This document shows, piece after piece, positions 26,560 through 34,027 of a DNA stretch of 64,000 bases (position 1 is the stretch's first letter; each line of letters starts with the position of its first letter). The notes under the pieces are model-generated. The model saw only the letters and a list, made by a program, of their open reading frames with translations. It was not told the DNA's origin and did no database searches. The stretch covers positions 306,596 through 370,595 of the forward strand of contig NZ_JAVRIB010000001.1 in NCBI RefSeq assembly GCF_031846275.1, in the 5' to 3' direction. Source of the stretch: Spectribacter hydrogenoxidans. Lineage in GTDB: Bacteria > Pseudomonadota > Gammaproteobacteria > Nevskiales > Salinisphaeraceae. A program made the translations under genes and the position numbers.

Positions 26560-28234
26560 GGACTTCGACGTGCACTGCCGGCAAGCGGCGATGGACTTTC
26601 TTCAAACCGTCGTTGTCGCCGATAACCAACCAATCTTGACGACAGGGTATCAAGCGCCCAAGCGAGCAACTCGTCGGACGGCACAGCCTCCTGGCTCCAT
26701 CGATGAAGATGACATGCCGGGGAGCGCTATCGCGTCGAATGATGCCCGGAATGATCCGGAACCGGGTGATTCGCACAACTTGGACCTACGGCAAATAGTA
26801 AATACCTTCGCGCAGCAGGGAATCACTTGCGGTTCCTACCTTCCACGCGAGGAGACGCCCGACGACGACGTAGTCAAATACACTTTTAACTGTGCGTTTC
26901 CCGCGGACATAGCGATCATCGATTGGCAACTCAAGGAGAATAATCCAGAGCCAGCAATCGAAGTAATTAGTCGACTGTTGGAGGCGGACGAGGCGGAGGG
27001 TGGTCGCCTGCGCCTAATAATCGTTTATACGGGTGAACGCGACCTCGGCTACGCCGCCGGCAGGCTTGCATCGACCCTGAAGCGCAACGGGCATGTGATT
27101 CCACAAGATGCCAACCACCCGGAAATTCTGGAAGAGGGAAGCGTAAGGATCAGATTTCTTAACAAGCCGATGCGCGGCTACGAGGGTGCTTCCGACATCG
27201 TGAATCCAGAAGACCTCCCCGATCGAGCCATTAACGAATTCGTAGCGCTCTCTCGAGGCTTGCTGCGTGCATTCGCTCTCGCCAGTGTGTCAGCTATTCG
27301 TCGCGATGTGCATCGTATGCTCGCGCAGTTTCCGCCGCAACTGGATGGAGCATTTGCCGGCCAACGGGCTACGATTGACGATCCGGATGACGCCGGTCGA
27401 TTGATGATTGAAGTTCTACAATCGGAGTTTGCCGTAACCCTCAATAAAGCGGATCTCGCAACCGAAATGCTCGGAGCGGCCGCGTCCAATAAATGGTTGG
27501 CTCTCCAAGACAATCTTCCGGAGCCTGACGTCGACCTCAAATTCAAAGAAGATCCGGATCGCGAGAAGCTCAAGAAGCTGGATAGCTCGCGAAAGCATGA
27601 ATTGGTCGAAAAAGGATTGGGCGGTGCCTCAGACAATACCGAAAAGCGGCTAAAAATAATCAGTGCGTTTTTAGGGTGCGATGATGATGCAGTAAATCGG
27701 CGAAGGCAGTTTGCAATACTGTCAACGTTAGCGTGGCATGGTGGTACCGATGCGAACAGAAGTCTCCGGCAACCCCCTGCCTTATCCCTTGGTTCCGTAA
27801 TCAAGCAGCCGAGCGACGATGTAGAGGCGCCTACGGTACTTTGGCTATGCTTGCAGCCAAAGTGTGATTGTGTGCGCTTGCACATGCGTACAGAGCCGAG
27901 GGGGTTCACCCTCGTCATGCTCAAGGAAAATAACGAGCGCTTCGACTTGATTATACCTGTCGGCGAGCGGAACAAGGCGTTTCGAATGGATCATAAGGAA
28001 CCGGTGATACGCACCGTACCTTTCGAGGTAGCCACCGGGCACACGATGGTCGTCGCGCGAGAAAAAGAGGACGGCTGGTCGTTTACCGATTACGAGGGTT
28101 ATGAATGGGAATGGGTGGCCGAGGTAAGGGAGTCTCGAATGCTGGAGCTGGTAAATAGGTTAGCCGCCCAGCTAACCCGAATCGGCTTGAATCAGGACGA
28201 GTGGGTTCGTCTCCAGTCCAGACCAGCTGGGTAA
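26543..28234 (+). CDS. Diverged response-receiver protein, partner of the GHKL protein
   Basis: The 563-residue protein has a stretched receiver domain in its first 210 residues. Acidic Asp27 lies in VVVADNQP, phospho-acceptor-like Asp127 in ADIAIIDWQL, Thr163 in LIIVYTGE and Lys208 in IRFLNKPM, in the order of a CheY fold, with a long polar insertion (residues 40-110). The remaining 350 residues contain no domain I can name. The ATG at 26543 has an ideal AGGAGG site. A GTG at 26525 is possible. It overlaps the ATPase gene and is followed six bases later by the DNA methyltransferase. Confidence 0.75.
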   Translation: MPQAAEDFDVHCRQAAMDFLQTVVVADNQPILTTGYQAPKRATRRTAQPPGSIDEDDMPGSAIASNDARNDPEPGDSHNLDLRQIVNTFAQQGITCGSYLPREETPDDDVVKYTFNCAFPADIAIIDWQLKENNPEPAIEVISRLLEADEAEGGRLRLIIVYTGERDLGYAAGRLASTLKRNGHVIPQDANHPEILEEGSVRIRFLNKPMRGYEGASDIVNPEDLPDRAINEFVALSRGLLRAFALASVSAIRRDVHRMLAQFPPQLDGAFAGQRATIDDPDDAGRLMIEVLQSEFAVTLNKADLATEMLGAAASNKWLALQDNLPEPDVDLKFKEDPDREKLKKLDSSRKHELVEKGLGGASDNTEKRLKIISAFLGCDDDAVNRRRQFAILSTLAWHGGTDANRSLRQPPALSLGSVIKQPSDDVEAPTVLWLCLQPKCDCVRLHMRTEPRGFTLVMLKENNERFDLIIPVGERNKAFRMDHKEPVIRTVPFEVATGHTMVVAREKEDGWSFTDYEGYEWEWVAEVRESRMLELVNRLAAQLTRIGLNQDEWVRLQSRPAG

Positions 28235-28239
28235 TCACA

Positions 28240-29313
28240 ATGACACTGAACTCACGCTTCGGCGAGCGTAACGCAACGCCAGTAGCCGTTGACCTTTTCA
28301 GCGGTTCGGGATCGGTCACGGCCGCTTTGAAGCGAGCGGGGTACTGGGTCGCTGCCGGGCTCGACGTAGACGAACATGCGGCCGCGACTTACCGTGCAAA
28401 TCACCCGGAAGTCCATTTGTTTCGGGACGACATCCATGATGTGGAGCCGGACGACTTGGCAGCGCTGCTTCCGAAAGAGGGACTCGATCTTCTGACGATC
28501 TGCGCGCCGTGCCAGCCATTCAGTTCGCAGAATCGCAAGCGAAGAAAAGATGATGATCGCGCATCGCTAATTCTGCAGGCCCTGCCATTTATCGAAGCAC
28601 TTCGTCCGCGTACCATTTGGGTGGAGAACGTGCCCGGACTCGGCTCCTCGAAGATCATCCGACGGTTGAAGACGAATTTGGCATCGCTCGGCTACCATTT
28701 CGAAGAACCGATGCGGCTGGATGCTGCGGACTTCTGCGTGCCTCAGAGACGTATCCGCTTTGTTTTCACGGCTTCCATAGATAGAAGAGTCTGCTCCACT
28801 CTCGCCGGACTGTCGAAGATATCTAAAGCACAGCCGACTGTGCGTATGGCATTTGAGGGACTCAAGTCGCTTGGCCCGTTCGAGTTCGATGAACACGATC
28901 GGTTGCACGCTTCGCGTCGGCACGGCGAAATGACTCTGAAACGGCTAAAGCACATTCCCGGCGACGGGGGCAGCCGTACTTCGTTACCTCCCGAGTTGCA
29001 GCTCGTATGTCACAGAAGCCTGCCATCGGGGTCGTTTCCGGATGTTTACGGCCGGATGAGTTGGGACGCGCCAGCACCAACACTTACCACGGGATGTACT
29101 GATGTTACTCGCGGCCGATTCGCGCATCCCGAGGAAAACCGGGCCATTACGCTTCGAGAGGCAGCGCGACTACAGACGTTTCCCGATGACTATGAGTTTT
29201 GTGGTACTCGCTCCGATATTGCAGCCCAAATCGGGAATGCAGTGCCCATGGCAATGGCATATGCGATGTTTGAACAAATCCATGGGTGCACACGATCTTG
29301 GACCAGTGATTAG
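28240..29313 (+). CDS. C5-cytosine DNA methyltransferase
   Basis: The 357-residue enzyme has motif I VDLFSGSGSVTAALKRAG, motif IV APCQPFS with catalytic Cys91, motif VI VENVPGL, motif VIII VPQRRIRFVF, and motif X QIGNAVPMAMAYAM. The target recognition region is short (residues about 195-285), like Dcm-type solitary enzymes. It methylates cytosine C5 in a sequence not predictable here. It lies six bases after the receiver-like gene and 48 bp before a Vsr-type nuclease, so it belongs to the same transcription unit. Confidence 0.93.
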   Translation: MTLNSRFGERNATPVAVDLFSGSGSVTAALKRAGYWVAAGLDVDEHAAATYRANHPEVHLFRDDIHDVEPDDLAALLPKEGLDLLTICAPCQPFSSQNRKRRKDDDRASLILQALPFIEALRPRTIWVENVPGLGSSKIIRRLKTNLASLGYHFEEPMRLDAADFCVPQRRIRFVFTASIDRRVCSTLAGLSKISKAQPTVRMAFEGLKSLGPFEFDEHDRLHASRRHGEMTLKRLKHIPGDGGSRTSLPPELQLVCHRSLPSGSFPDVYGRMSWDAPAPTLTTGCTDVTRGRFAHPEENRAITLREAARLQTFPDDYEFCGTRSDIAAQIGNAVPMAMAYAMFEQIHGCTRSWTSD

Positions 29314-29361
29314 CAGCGCGTAATCGCCTAACCGTTCTGCAGACGGTTTTCATGTGACTTC

Positions 29362-29802
29362 GTGAACGATATTGTCAATAAACCTACACGCTCGCGCATG
29401 ATGGCGCGAGTGGGCAGCAAGAACACCAAGCCCGAGCTCGCTCTAAGGCGCCTACTGCACAAGCGCGGATTCCGTTACCGCCTACATGGTAGCGAATTGC
29501 CGGGACGGCCGGACCTCGTATTCGTCAAGTACGGTGCGGTAGTTTTTGTGCATGGATGCTTCTGGCATCGTCATCCTGGATGTAAGCATGCTTCATCGCC
29601 GTCAACGCGTTCCGAATTCTGGCAATCAAAGTTTCGCGAAAATATCGAACGCGATGCTCGCAATTTGAGCAAGCTTCGTCGTGCGGGCTGGCGAATAGCA
29701 GTCGTTTGGGCATGCGCGCTCGAGAATCCACGCTTGGAGAGGTCAGCAGAGAAGTTGGCGATATGGCTCGAATCCTCGGAACCAGAACTGCAGGTGGGTT
29801 GA
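29362..29802 (+). CDS. vsr: Very short patch repair endonuclease (Vsr)
   Basis: The 146-residue protein is a typical Vsr: SRMMARVGSKNTKPELALRRLLHKRGFRYRLH, the catalytic Asp in LPGRPDLVF, the zinc and intercalation motif HGCFWHRHPGCKH, and the tail FWQSKFRENIERD. Vsr nicks beside T:G mismatches created by deamination of 5-methylcytosine, fitting the adjacent C5 methyltransferase. The start is GTG at 29362. In MORC/MutL-type restriction loci Vsr-like proteins are also thought to serve as the cutting subunit, so its role here may be repair or restriction. Confidence 0.93.
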   Translation: MNDIVNKPTRSRMMARVGSKNTKPELALRRLLHKRGFRYRLHGSELPGRPDLVFVKYGAVVFVHGCFWHRHPGCKHASSPSTRSEFWQSKFRENIERDARNLSKLRRAGWRIAVVWACALENPRLERSAEKLAIWLESSEPELQVG

Positions 29803-29871
29803 GCCGAAGCTGCCGAGAGCGGCCTCAAACTTCTCGATCATACGCTCGACGAGACAGAACGTGCCATGAAA
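29803..29871 (-). pseudogene. Remnant of a PIN-domain toxin gene
   Basis: Read on the minus strand this stretch gives HGTFCLVERMIEKFEAALG, matching HGTLWLVERMVQELDLALD in the C-terminal part of the PIN gene at 33530-34027. Nucleotide similarity is about 80% over 48 bp. The match stops abruptly a few bases before the repeated motif at 29878. Confidence 0.45.
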
Positions 29872-29877
29872 ATTACG

Positions 29878-29907
29878 GAATTACGGTGACACCTTACTAT
29901 TTACATT
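29878..29907. repeat. Dispersed motif, copy 1
   Basis: The core CGGTGACACCTTA is preceded by GGAATTA and followed by an AT-rich stretch. The same motif recurs at 36881-36910, with a related string (CCGGGGACAGTATATTTA) at 33423. Such strings are common next to REP-associated tyrosine transposase genes, so they may be scars. No transposase gene is present. Confidence 0.4.
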
Positions 29908-30001
29908 AACTCAAGGCGCCGATCCGGTATGAGGACACGAGAGAAAATGGGCAGATACCCTGATTGTTCCCCTGACCACCCTCGAAGATTGCCCACCCTC
30001 G

Positions 30002-30395
30002 TCAGATACGAGCCTGCGCCATCAATGGTTCAAAGCGATATACAGCGGAGCAGCGCCCGGAGGCCTCGCGCACTGTTTGCAACAGGCCTTCCTTGAGCAG
30101 CGCGCGGGTGAACCGTCCTGCAGTGGCCGAAGGAATCCCGGCTTCACGGGTAAATCGGCTATTGCTGAACACCGGCCAGGTAAATCAGGTAGTCCAGGGC
30201 CGCCACGGAGTGCTTTGATTCGAGTACGTCGGTAAAACGAAGCTTCATAGCTTCGTAGAAGTCGCGAATGACCTCAGCCACTTCCAGATTGCAGGTGGCT
30301 TGTATCTCAACCGCCGCTTTGTCTCGCAATTGTGAGTCACAAACCTTTTTGTTGATCAAAATGAACGTGTTTTGATCGACAAAAAAGCTTGCCAC
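30002..30395 (-). pseudogene. Frameshifted remnant of a Fic-family C-terminal region
   Basis: The upstream frame (30395 to 30159) ends in EAMKLRFTDVLESKHSVAALDYL and then stops early. One base out of frame, the sequence continues SNSRFTREAGIPSATAGR and ends RCSAVYRFEPLMAQARI with a stop at 30002. Together these read as the helical linker and winged helix found at the C-terminus of Fic proteins. A one-base insertion near 30177 explains the break. The catalytic HPFxxGN motif is absent. Confidence 0.5.
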
Positions 30396-30601
30396 TCAAA
30401 AGCAAACAACAACCCCGTTTGTCATGCACAGCATGGGCTTCCTGAGCGACAACCCGATTTTGTAGACGCGGCCCTTGCGGCTGTTGATCGGTGGGTCGTT
30501 GCTCAGGGGGGCGTACCTGGCGATGACGCGGTCGCACGGGGCATGACGGATGGCCTCTGGGATCTCGTTGATAGTTCCTGGGGCGGTGTATAGATCGCCT
30601 G
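30396..30601 (-). other. Unassigned readable stretch behind hipA
   Basis: A minus-strand frame directly after the hipA stop reads DLYTAPGTINEIPEAI and continues to a stop at 30396 without a convincing start codon. It could be a fragment of the same broken gene as the Fic remnant. No function can be given. Confidence 0.25.
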
Positions 30602-31918
30602 TCAGTCGATGACCCGCTCAATCACGCCGATACGACCACGGAACCCGCCGACAATCGATTGGGCCAACGTCTCCGGGATGTCCTTCGGTAAGGACGCAAG
30701 CACTTGCTCGATCGCCGGTTCGGCCGCTTCCGCCAGTTCGGCGCAGATCTCGTCCACGGTTGCGCCCGGTATGCCGTTTCTTTTCGCGGTCTGGGCGAAA
30801 TGGTGTGGCCGGATTTCGTCGATGACGTAGTGGCGGTTGTTGCCAATGGCCAGGGCGGTCCTGAACTGGCGCCGGCGTACCTGGCCCGCGTCCGCCGCGG
30901 GCTGTAACGACATCACGTCGTACAACGGCGCGAGGTTGAAGCGGGCACCGGGCCGCAGCGCAATGCTGAAGTTTTTGGCGTGGCCGTCCGTGGCGCCCAG
31001 CAGCCAGAATACGATCAGCGCCTTGAGCAAGCTGCGCTGATCTTTGCCGGGCATATCGCTGCCCTTGAGCACACCGAGGATGTCTGATGCCCCGGGGCCG
31101 CCATCCGCGTCGTATTTCAGCGTTGGCGGCACGGACAGGGCCTGGCAGAAATCCTCCTGGGGCAGGCGCAGAAGGCGGCCATCCTGGGTCCAGCAGCGGT
31201 CGAAACGCTCGACCGACAGCACGCGTTCTCCATCGAAATCGATGATCTCGGTGTTGGCGCTGGGCAGGCCGAGTGCGGCGGTCAGCTTGAGGCAGAGGTG
31301 TTCGTTCTCGACGCTGCGGCGCATGTCCAGGCCATTGGGTAGCGCACCCATCTGCGGTTTGAGGATGTGCGTTGTCGCGGTGCTGCCACGTGGAATGCAC
31401 CACTGCCCATCCCGGTACAACAGGGCCGTCTTCTCCTGCGCGCCCGCGATGGAGATGCGGAAGGCGTCGTCATCGCTAACGCCCAGCGGCGTGTTCGTGA
31501 GCCCGCGTAGCCGGTCCGCGATATCGGCATCGCTGAGCGGGTGTCCCGCGACCTCGCCTGCCGGGCCGGGCGCCTCATCCTGTGGCAGGAACTGGAGCGC
31601 GCCCACGCAGTCCCGCCCGACGGCAGACAGCAGGCTGAAGGCGTCGTGGCCTTCAGCCCTGGCGCTTTCGGCCAGTCGCCGGCGTATCGGGTCGCCATCC
31701 GGCAACAGGTTGTCGAATACGGCGATCACCGGGTCGCCGGTATAACGGTCCTCGCGTAAGGGCAGCGAGACCGAAACCGGCAGGGCGTGTTCCCAGTTCA
31801 ACCAGGCTTCCGCGTACTGGAAATCGATGGCGCTGCTGGCCAGACGCCGCAGATGGCCGACCAGGCGGCCATTTAGATGCACGGCCAGCGGGGAGCGCGA
31901 ATGACGACGTGCCATCAA
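30602..31918 (-). CDS. hipA: HipA family serine/threonine kinase toxin
   Basis: The 438-residue protein has the HipA N-terminal subdomain (LAVHLNGRLVGHL), the nucleotide loop ISIAGAQEKTALLYRDG, and catalytic motifs LLGATDGHAKNFSI (Asp and Asn) and LAPLYDVMS (metal-binding Asp). E. coli HipA has 440 residues and phosphorylates glutamyl-tRNA synthetase to induce dormancy. Nothing vital seems missing, so the toxin should be active. Its start overlaps the hipB stop by four bases. Confidence 0.96.
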   Translation of the reverse strand: MMARRHSRSPLAVHLNGRLVGHLRRLASSAIDFQYAEAWLNWEHALPVSVSLPLREDRYTGDPVIAVFDNLLPDGDPIRRRLAESARAEGHDAFSLLSAVGRDCVGALQFLPQDEAPGPAGEVAGHPLSDADIADRLRGLTNTPLGVSDDDAFRISIAGAQEKTALLYRDGQWCIPRGSTATTHILKPQMGALPNGLDMRRSVENEHLCLKLTAALGLPSANTEIIDFDGERVLSVERFDRCWTQDGRLLRLPQEDFCQALSVPPTLKYDADGGPGASDILGVLKGSDMPGKDQRSLLKALIVFWLLGATDGHAKNFSIALRPGARFNLAPLYDVMSLQPAADAGQVRRRQFRTALAIGNNRHYVIDEIRPHHFAQTAKRNGIPGATVDEICAELAEAAEPAIEQVLASLPKDIPETLAQSIVGGFRGRIGVIERVID

Positions 31919-32160
31919 AAGACGTCTTCGATATCGGCGGCCCGGGAGCGCTCGCGGATGACCAGTTCCAGGTCCAGGGTGGCCATGACATCGACCAGCG
32001 TGCGCAGCTGCATGCCGGGTTCGCCGTTTTCAAGCGCGGAGATGGTGGCTTGCCGCAGATTGGTTTTGTCCCCGACATCAGCTTGACGCAGACCCAGGGC
32101 GCGGCGCCGGCGACGGATGCTGGCGCCGATTTGTTTGGTGGTCCGGGCGATCTGGTCCAT
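31915..32160 (-). CDS. hipB: HipB family XRE antitoxin
   Basis: The 81-residue protein is a XRE helix-turn-helix (IGASIRRRRRALGLRQADVGDKTNLRQATISALENG) followed by a short strand for dimerisation and a tail (RSRAADIEDVF). It neutralises HipA and represses the operon. Three matching operators lie just upstream at 32179-32248. Confidence 0.95.
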   Translation of the reverse strand: MDQIARTTKQIGASIRRRRRALGLRQADVGDKTNLRQATISALENGEPGMQLRTLVDVMATLDLELVIRERSRAADIEDVF

Positions 32161-32178
32161 GGCAGGCTCCTGCTGCTT

Positions 32179-32248
32179 TATACGCTATTTCGTATAAAGC
32201 ATGATATACGGTTTAGCGCATAATTCAACTTATACGCTGTTGCGTATA
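32179..32248. promoter_or_regulatory. Three HipB operators, 26 bp apart
   Basis: TATAC-N8-GTATA occurs perfectly at 32179-32196 and 32231-32248, and with one mismatch (GCATA) at 32205-32222. Centres are exactly 26 bp apart. The geometry equals the E. coli HipB operator (TATCC-N8-GGATA), with different arms. Confidence 0.8.
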
Positions 32249-32462
32249 TCGAAGAACATCAGCAGGCAGCGGGCGTTGGCAGGATCAGAACTCCCGGTGT
32301 TCTGTTACCCGCCATCGCGTGAGGATTCGGAAATTGCCGGCCTGGGCAAGACAGCATGCTGCTGGCGAGGCCCCGGCCGACGCTCGTGGCCGGCCGGGCC
32401 CGCAGTCCGTTGTCGACAGGCCCTGCCGCCGGGCTTCAGGATATTTCGGGCGAGCCGGCGGT
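32249..32462. other. Intergenic region left of the first glcB fragment
   Basis: No gene recognised. It holds an inverted repeat CAGAAC/GTTCTG around 32285-32303 and otherwise anonymous GC-rich sequence. It forms the outer edge of the proposed island stack. Confidence 0.3.
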
Positions 32463-32607
32463 TTATCCGACTCTCAGCTTCGCCTTCAGCTCCAGCCGCC
32501 GCGCATGCAGCACCGGCTCGGTGTAGCCGCTGGGCTGTTCGGCGCCCTTGAACACCAGGTCGGCCGCAGCCTTGAAGGCGACGGAGTTGTCGAAGTCCGC
32601 CGACATG
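32463..32607 (-). pseudogene. Detached 3' end of malate synthase G, fragment 1
   Basis: This 145-bp stretch aligns without gaps to the last 145 bp of glcB (42155-42299), with about 17 substitutions. It encodes the last 47 residues, opening MSADFDNSVAFKAAADLVF and ending LKAKLRVG. Homology stops exactly at the internal Met codon. Next to it lies the sequence shared with the second fragment. Confidence 0.85.
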
Positions 32608-32641
32608 CACGAAGTCGATACGATCGACGAGGGTTGCGGCA

Positions 32642-33394
32642 TCAGGCCCGCAGCGCCTTCTCAATCGCCTCCTGGGCTTCGGCAGTGGCTTCGATCATGG
32701 GGTAATGCCCGACGGAGGGCAGCTTGACCAGCCGGCCGTCTGGCAGGTGATCGAGCGTGGGCTTGAGATAATCCGCCGTGATGAAGGGATCGGTCTCACC
32801 ATAGAGGATTGCGACGGGCGACTGGATCCTGGAGAGGTCGCCCATGAAGTCGGCCGACGTCCAGTTCTTCAAATAGGCCTCCCAGGTGGGACGATCCATC
32901 GTGGCGCGGTTACGGGCGACCAAACGGTCCAGGTCGTCCGCCTCAATGCCGGGCGCCAGGTTGGAGCGGATTGCCGCACCCGGATCGTCCCACGCGTTCG
33001 CGAACGCGGCGTATGTGGCTTCGTCCAGGGGCGTGCCACCGGGCGACACTGGCGTGAGTGCGACCACCCGGGAAACGGCTTCGGGGCGCAGGGTCGCCAC
33101 TCTCAAGGCCGTGACACCGCCCATCGAGTGCCCGACCACGGAGAACGAGGTCCACCCCAGCTCATCGACAGCCGACAGGGCCGACGCCGCCATACCGTCG
33201 ACGCCCTCGGCCGGCTGGGAAGGCCGGCTGGCGCCATAGCCGGGAAAGTCCAGGTACGCCCACGTGAAGTCCGTCACGTTGCTCTTTGCGCGGGTGCCGA
33301 GCCACACTCCGCTGTCCAATGCCCATCCGTGAAGAACCAGCACGTGATGCGGGCCGTTTCCCTCGATGGCAGCGAAGTGTGCGTCGATCGTCAT
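32642..33394 (-). CDS. Alpha/beta hydrolase, BioH-like (copy 1)
   Basis: The 250-residue protein is a single alpha/beta hydrolase domain: oxyanion region VLHGWALDSGVW, nucleophile elbow GHSMGG, acid in YGETDPF, catalytic His in SVGHYP. It resembles BioH and other small carboxylesterases, but no biotin genes are near. The ribosome site GGAGGAGG is strong. A second copy (39101-39853) differs by three residues. Substrate unknown. Confidence 0.88.
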   Translation of the reverse strand: MTIDAHFAAIEGNGPHHVLVLHGWALDSGVWLGTRAKSNVTDFTWAYLDFPGYGASRPSQPAEGVDGMAASALSAVDELGWTSFSVVGHSMGGVTALRVATLRPEAVSRVVALTPVSPGGTPLDEATYAAFANAWDDPGAAIRSNLAPGIEADDLDRLVARNRATMDRPTWEAYLKNWTSADFMGDLSRIQSPVAILYGETDPFITADYLKPTLDHLPDGRLVKLPSVGHYPMIEATAEAQEAIEKALRA

Positions 33395-33417
33395 GAGTGC
33401 CTCCTCCGAAAGTATGT

Positions 33418-33441
33418 CAAATCCGGGGACAGTATATTTAT
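33418..33441. repeat. RAYT-associated-like motif
   Basis: The string AATCCGGGGACAGTATATT starts one base after the end of the duplicated unit. It is related to the dispersed motifs at 29878 and 36881 and probably marks an old insertion or excision border. Confidence 0.35.
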
Positions 33442-33529
33442 CTTGCGAGCCGTTCGATCAGTGAGCGGTTGGGAAATAAGTGCCGGAGAGGATTTCGTCG
33501 CGCTACGGGGATGATGAGCTACTTCCCAC

Positions 33530-34027
33530 TTATTGTTCCTGCGTTTTCGCCAACCGACGCAATTGCCGACGTACCTCGGGCCACGGCAGGCGACTGCCGT
33601 CTTCTTCCATCAGGCGGTAGGCCCTTTCGACAGTGTCGAGGGCGAGATCAAGCTCCTGGACCATGCGCTCGACGAGCCACAACGTCCCATGGACCTCGGC
33701 CTCCTCCTGCTCTGCAGCGAGTCGCAAATCGCGATCTCCCGTGAGCAAAGGACATTGCTGCGAACGCGCCAGCGCCAGTGCAAACAGGTCGTTCTGGCCT
33801 GGCTTGCGATACCGTGTACGCAGCACCTCCGCGTCCGCTACCACGGTTTCCGACATCGGCCATACCCGCAGGCCAAGGCCGGGTAGCGTGGCGTAGTTCT
33901 CGTGCAGTTCCTCAAGATAGAGGATATCCGGCACGGCAAACTCGATGCGGAGAGCGAACATGCTTTCCAGCAGTTCCCCTGCCGCCATGTCGATGAAGAT
34001 ATTGGCGTCAGTGACGATCAGCCTCAT
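33530..34027 (-). CDS. PIN-domain RNase toxin
   Basis: The 165-residue protein has the PIN acidic set: Asp in LIVTDANIFIDM, Glu in LYLEELHE, Asp in GQNDLFALALA and Asp in LLTGDRDLR. Such proteins cut RNA. Its start lies inside the 3' end of the XRE-ImmA/IrrE gene (20-bp overlap), so this is a toxin-antitoxin pair of the XRE-COG2856/PIN class. A fragment of a relative lies at 29803. Confidence 0.88.
   Translation of the reverse strand: MRLIVTDANIFIDMAAGELLESMFALRIEFAVPDILYLEELHENYATLPGLGLRVWPMSETVVADAEVLRTRYRKPGQNDLFALALARSQQCPLLTGDRDLRLAAEQEEAEVHGTLWLVERMVQELDLALDTVERAYRLMEEDGSRLPWPEVRRQLRRLAKTQEQ

Larger units (their letters stand above)
32463..33416. repeat. 954-bp duplicated unit, copy 1 (glcB tail plus hydrolase gene)
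   Basis: It pairs with 38922-39875, equal in length. The first 145 bp differ at about 19 positions. The remaining 809 bp differ at only about 7. A palindromic core GTCGATACGATCGAC lies at 32614-32628, just inside the divergence boundary. Confidence 0.85.

Noticed and set aside
32607..32607. Detached glcB tails as a 47-residue expressed peptide
   Set aside because: The open frame starts at the internal Met only because the boundary lies there. No ribosome site precedes it, so it is treated as a remnant.
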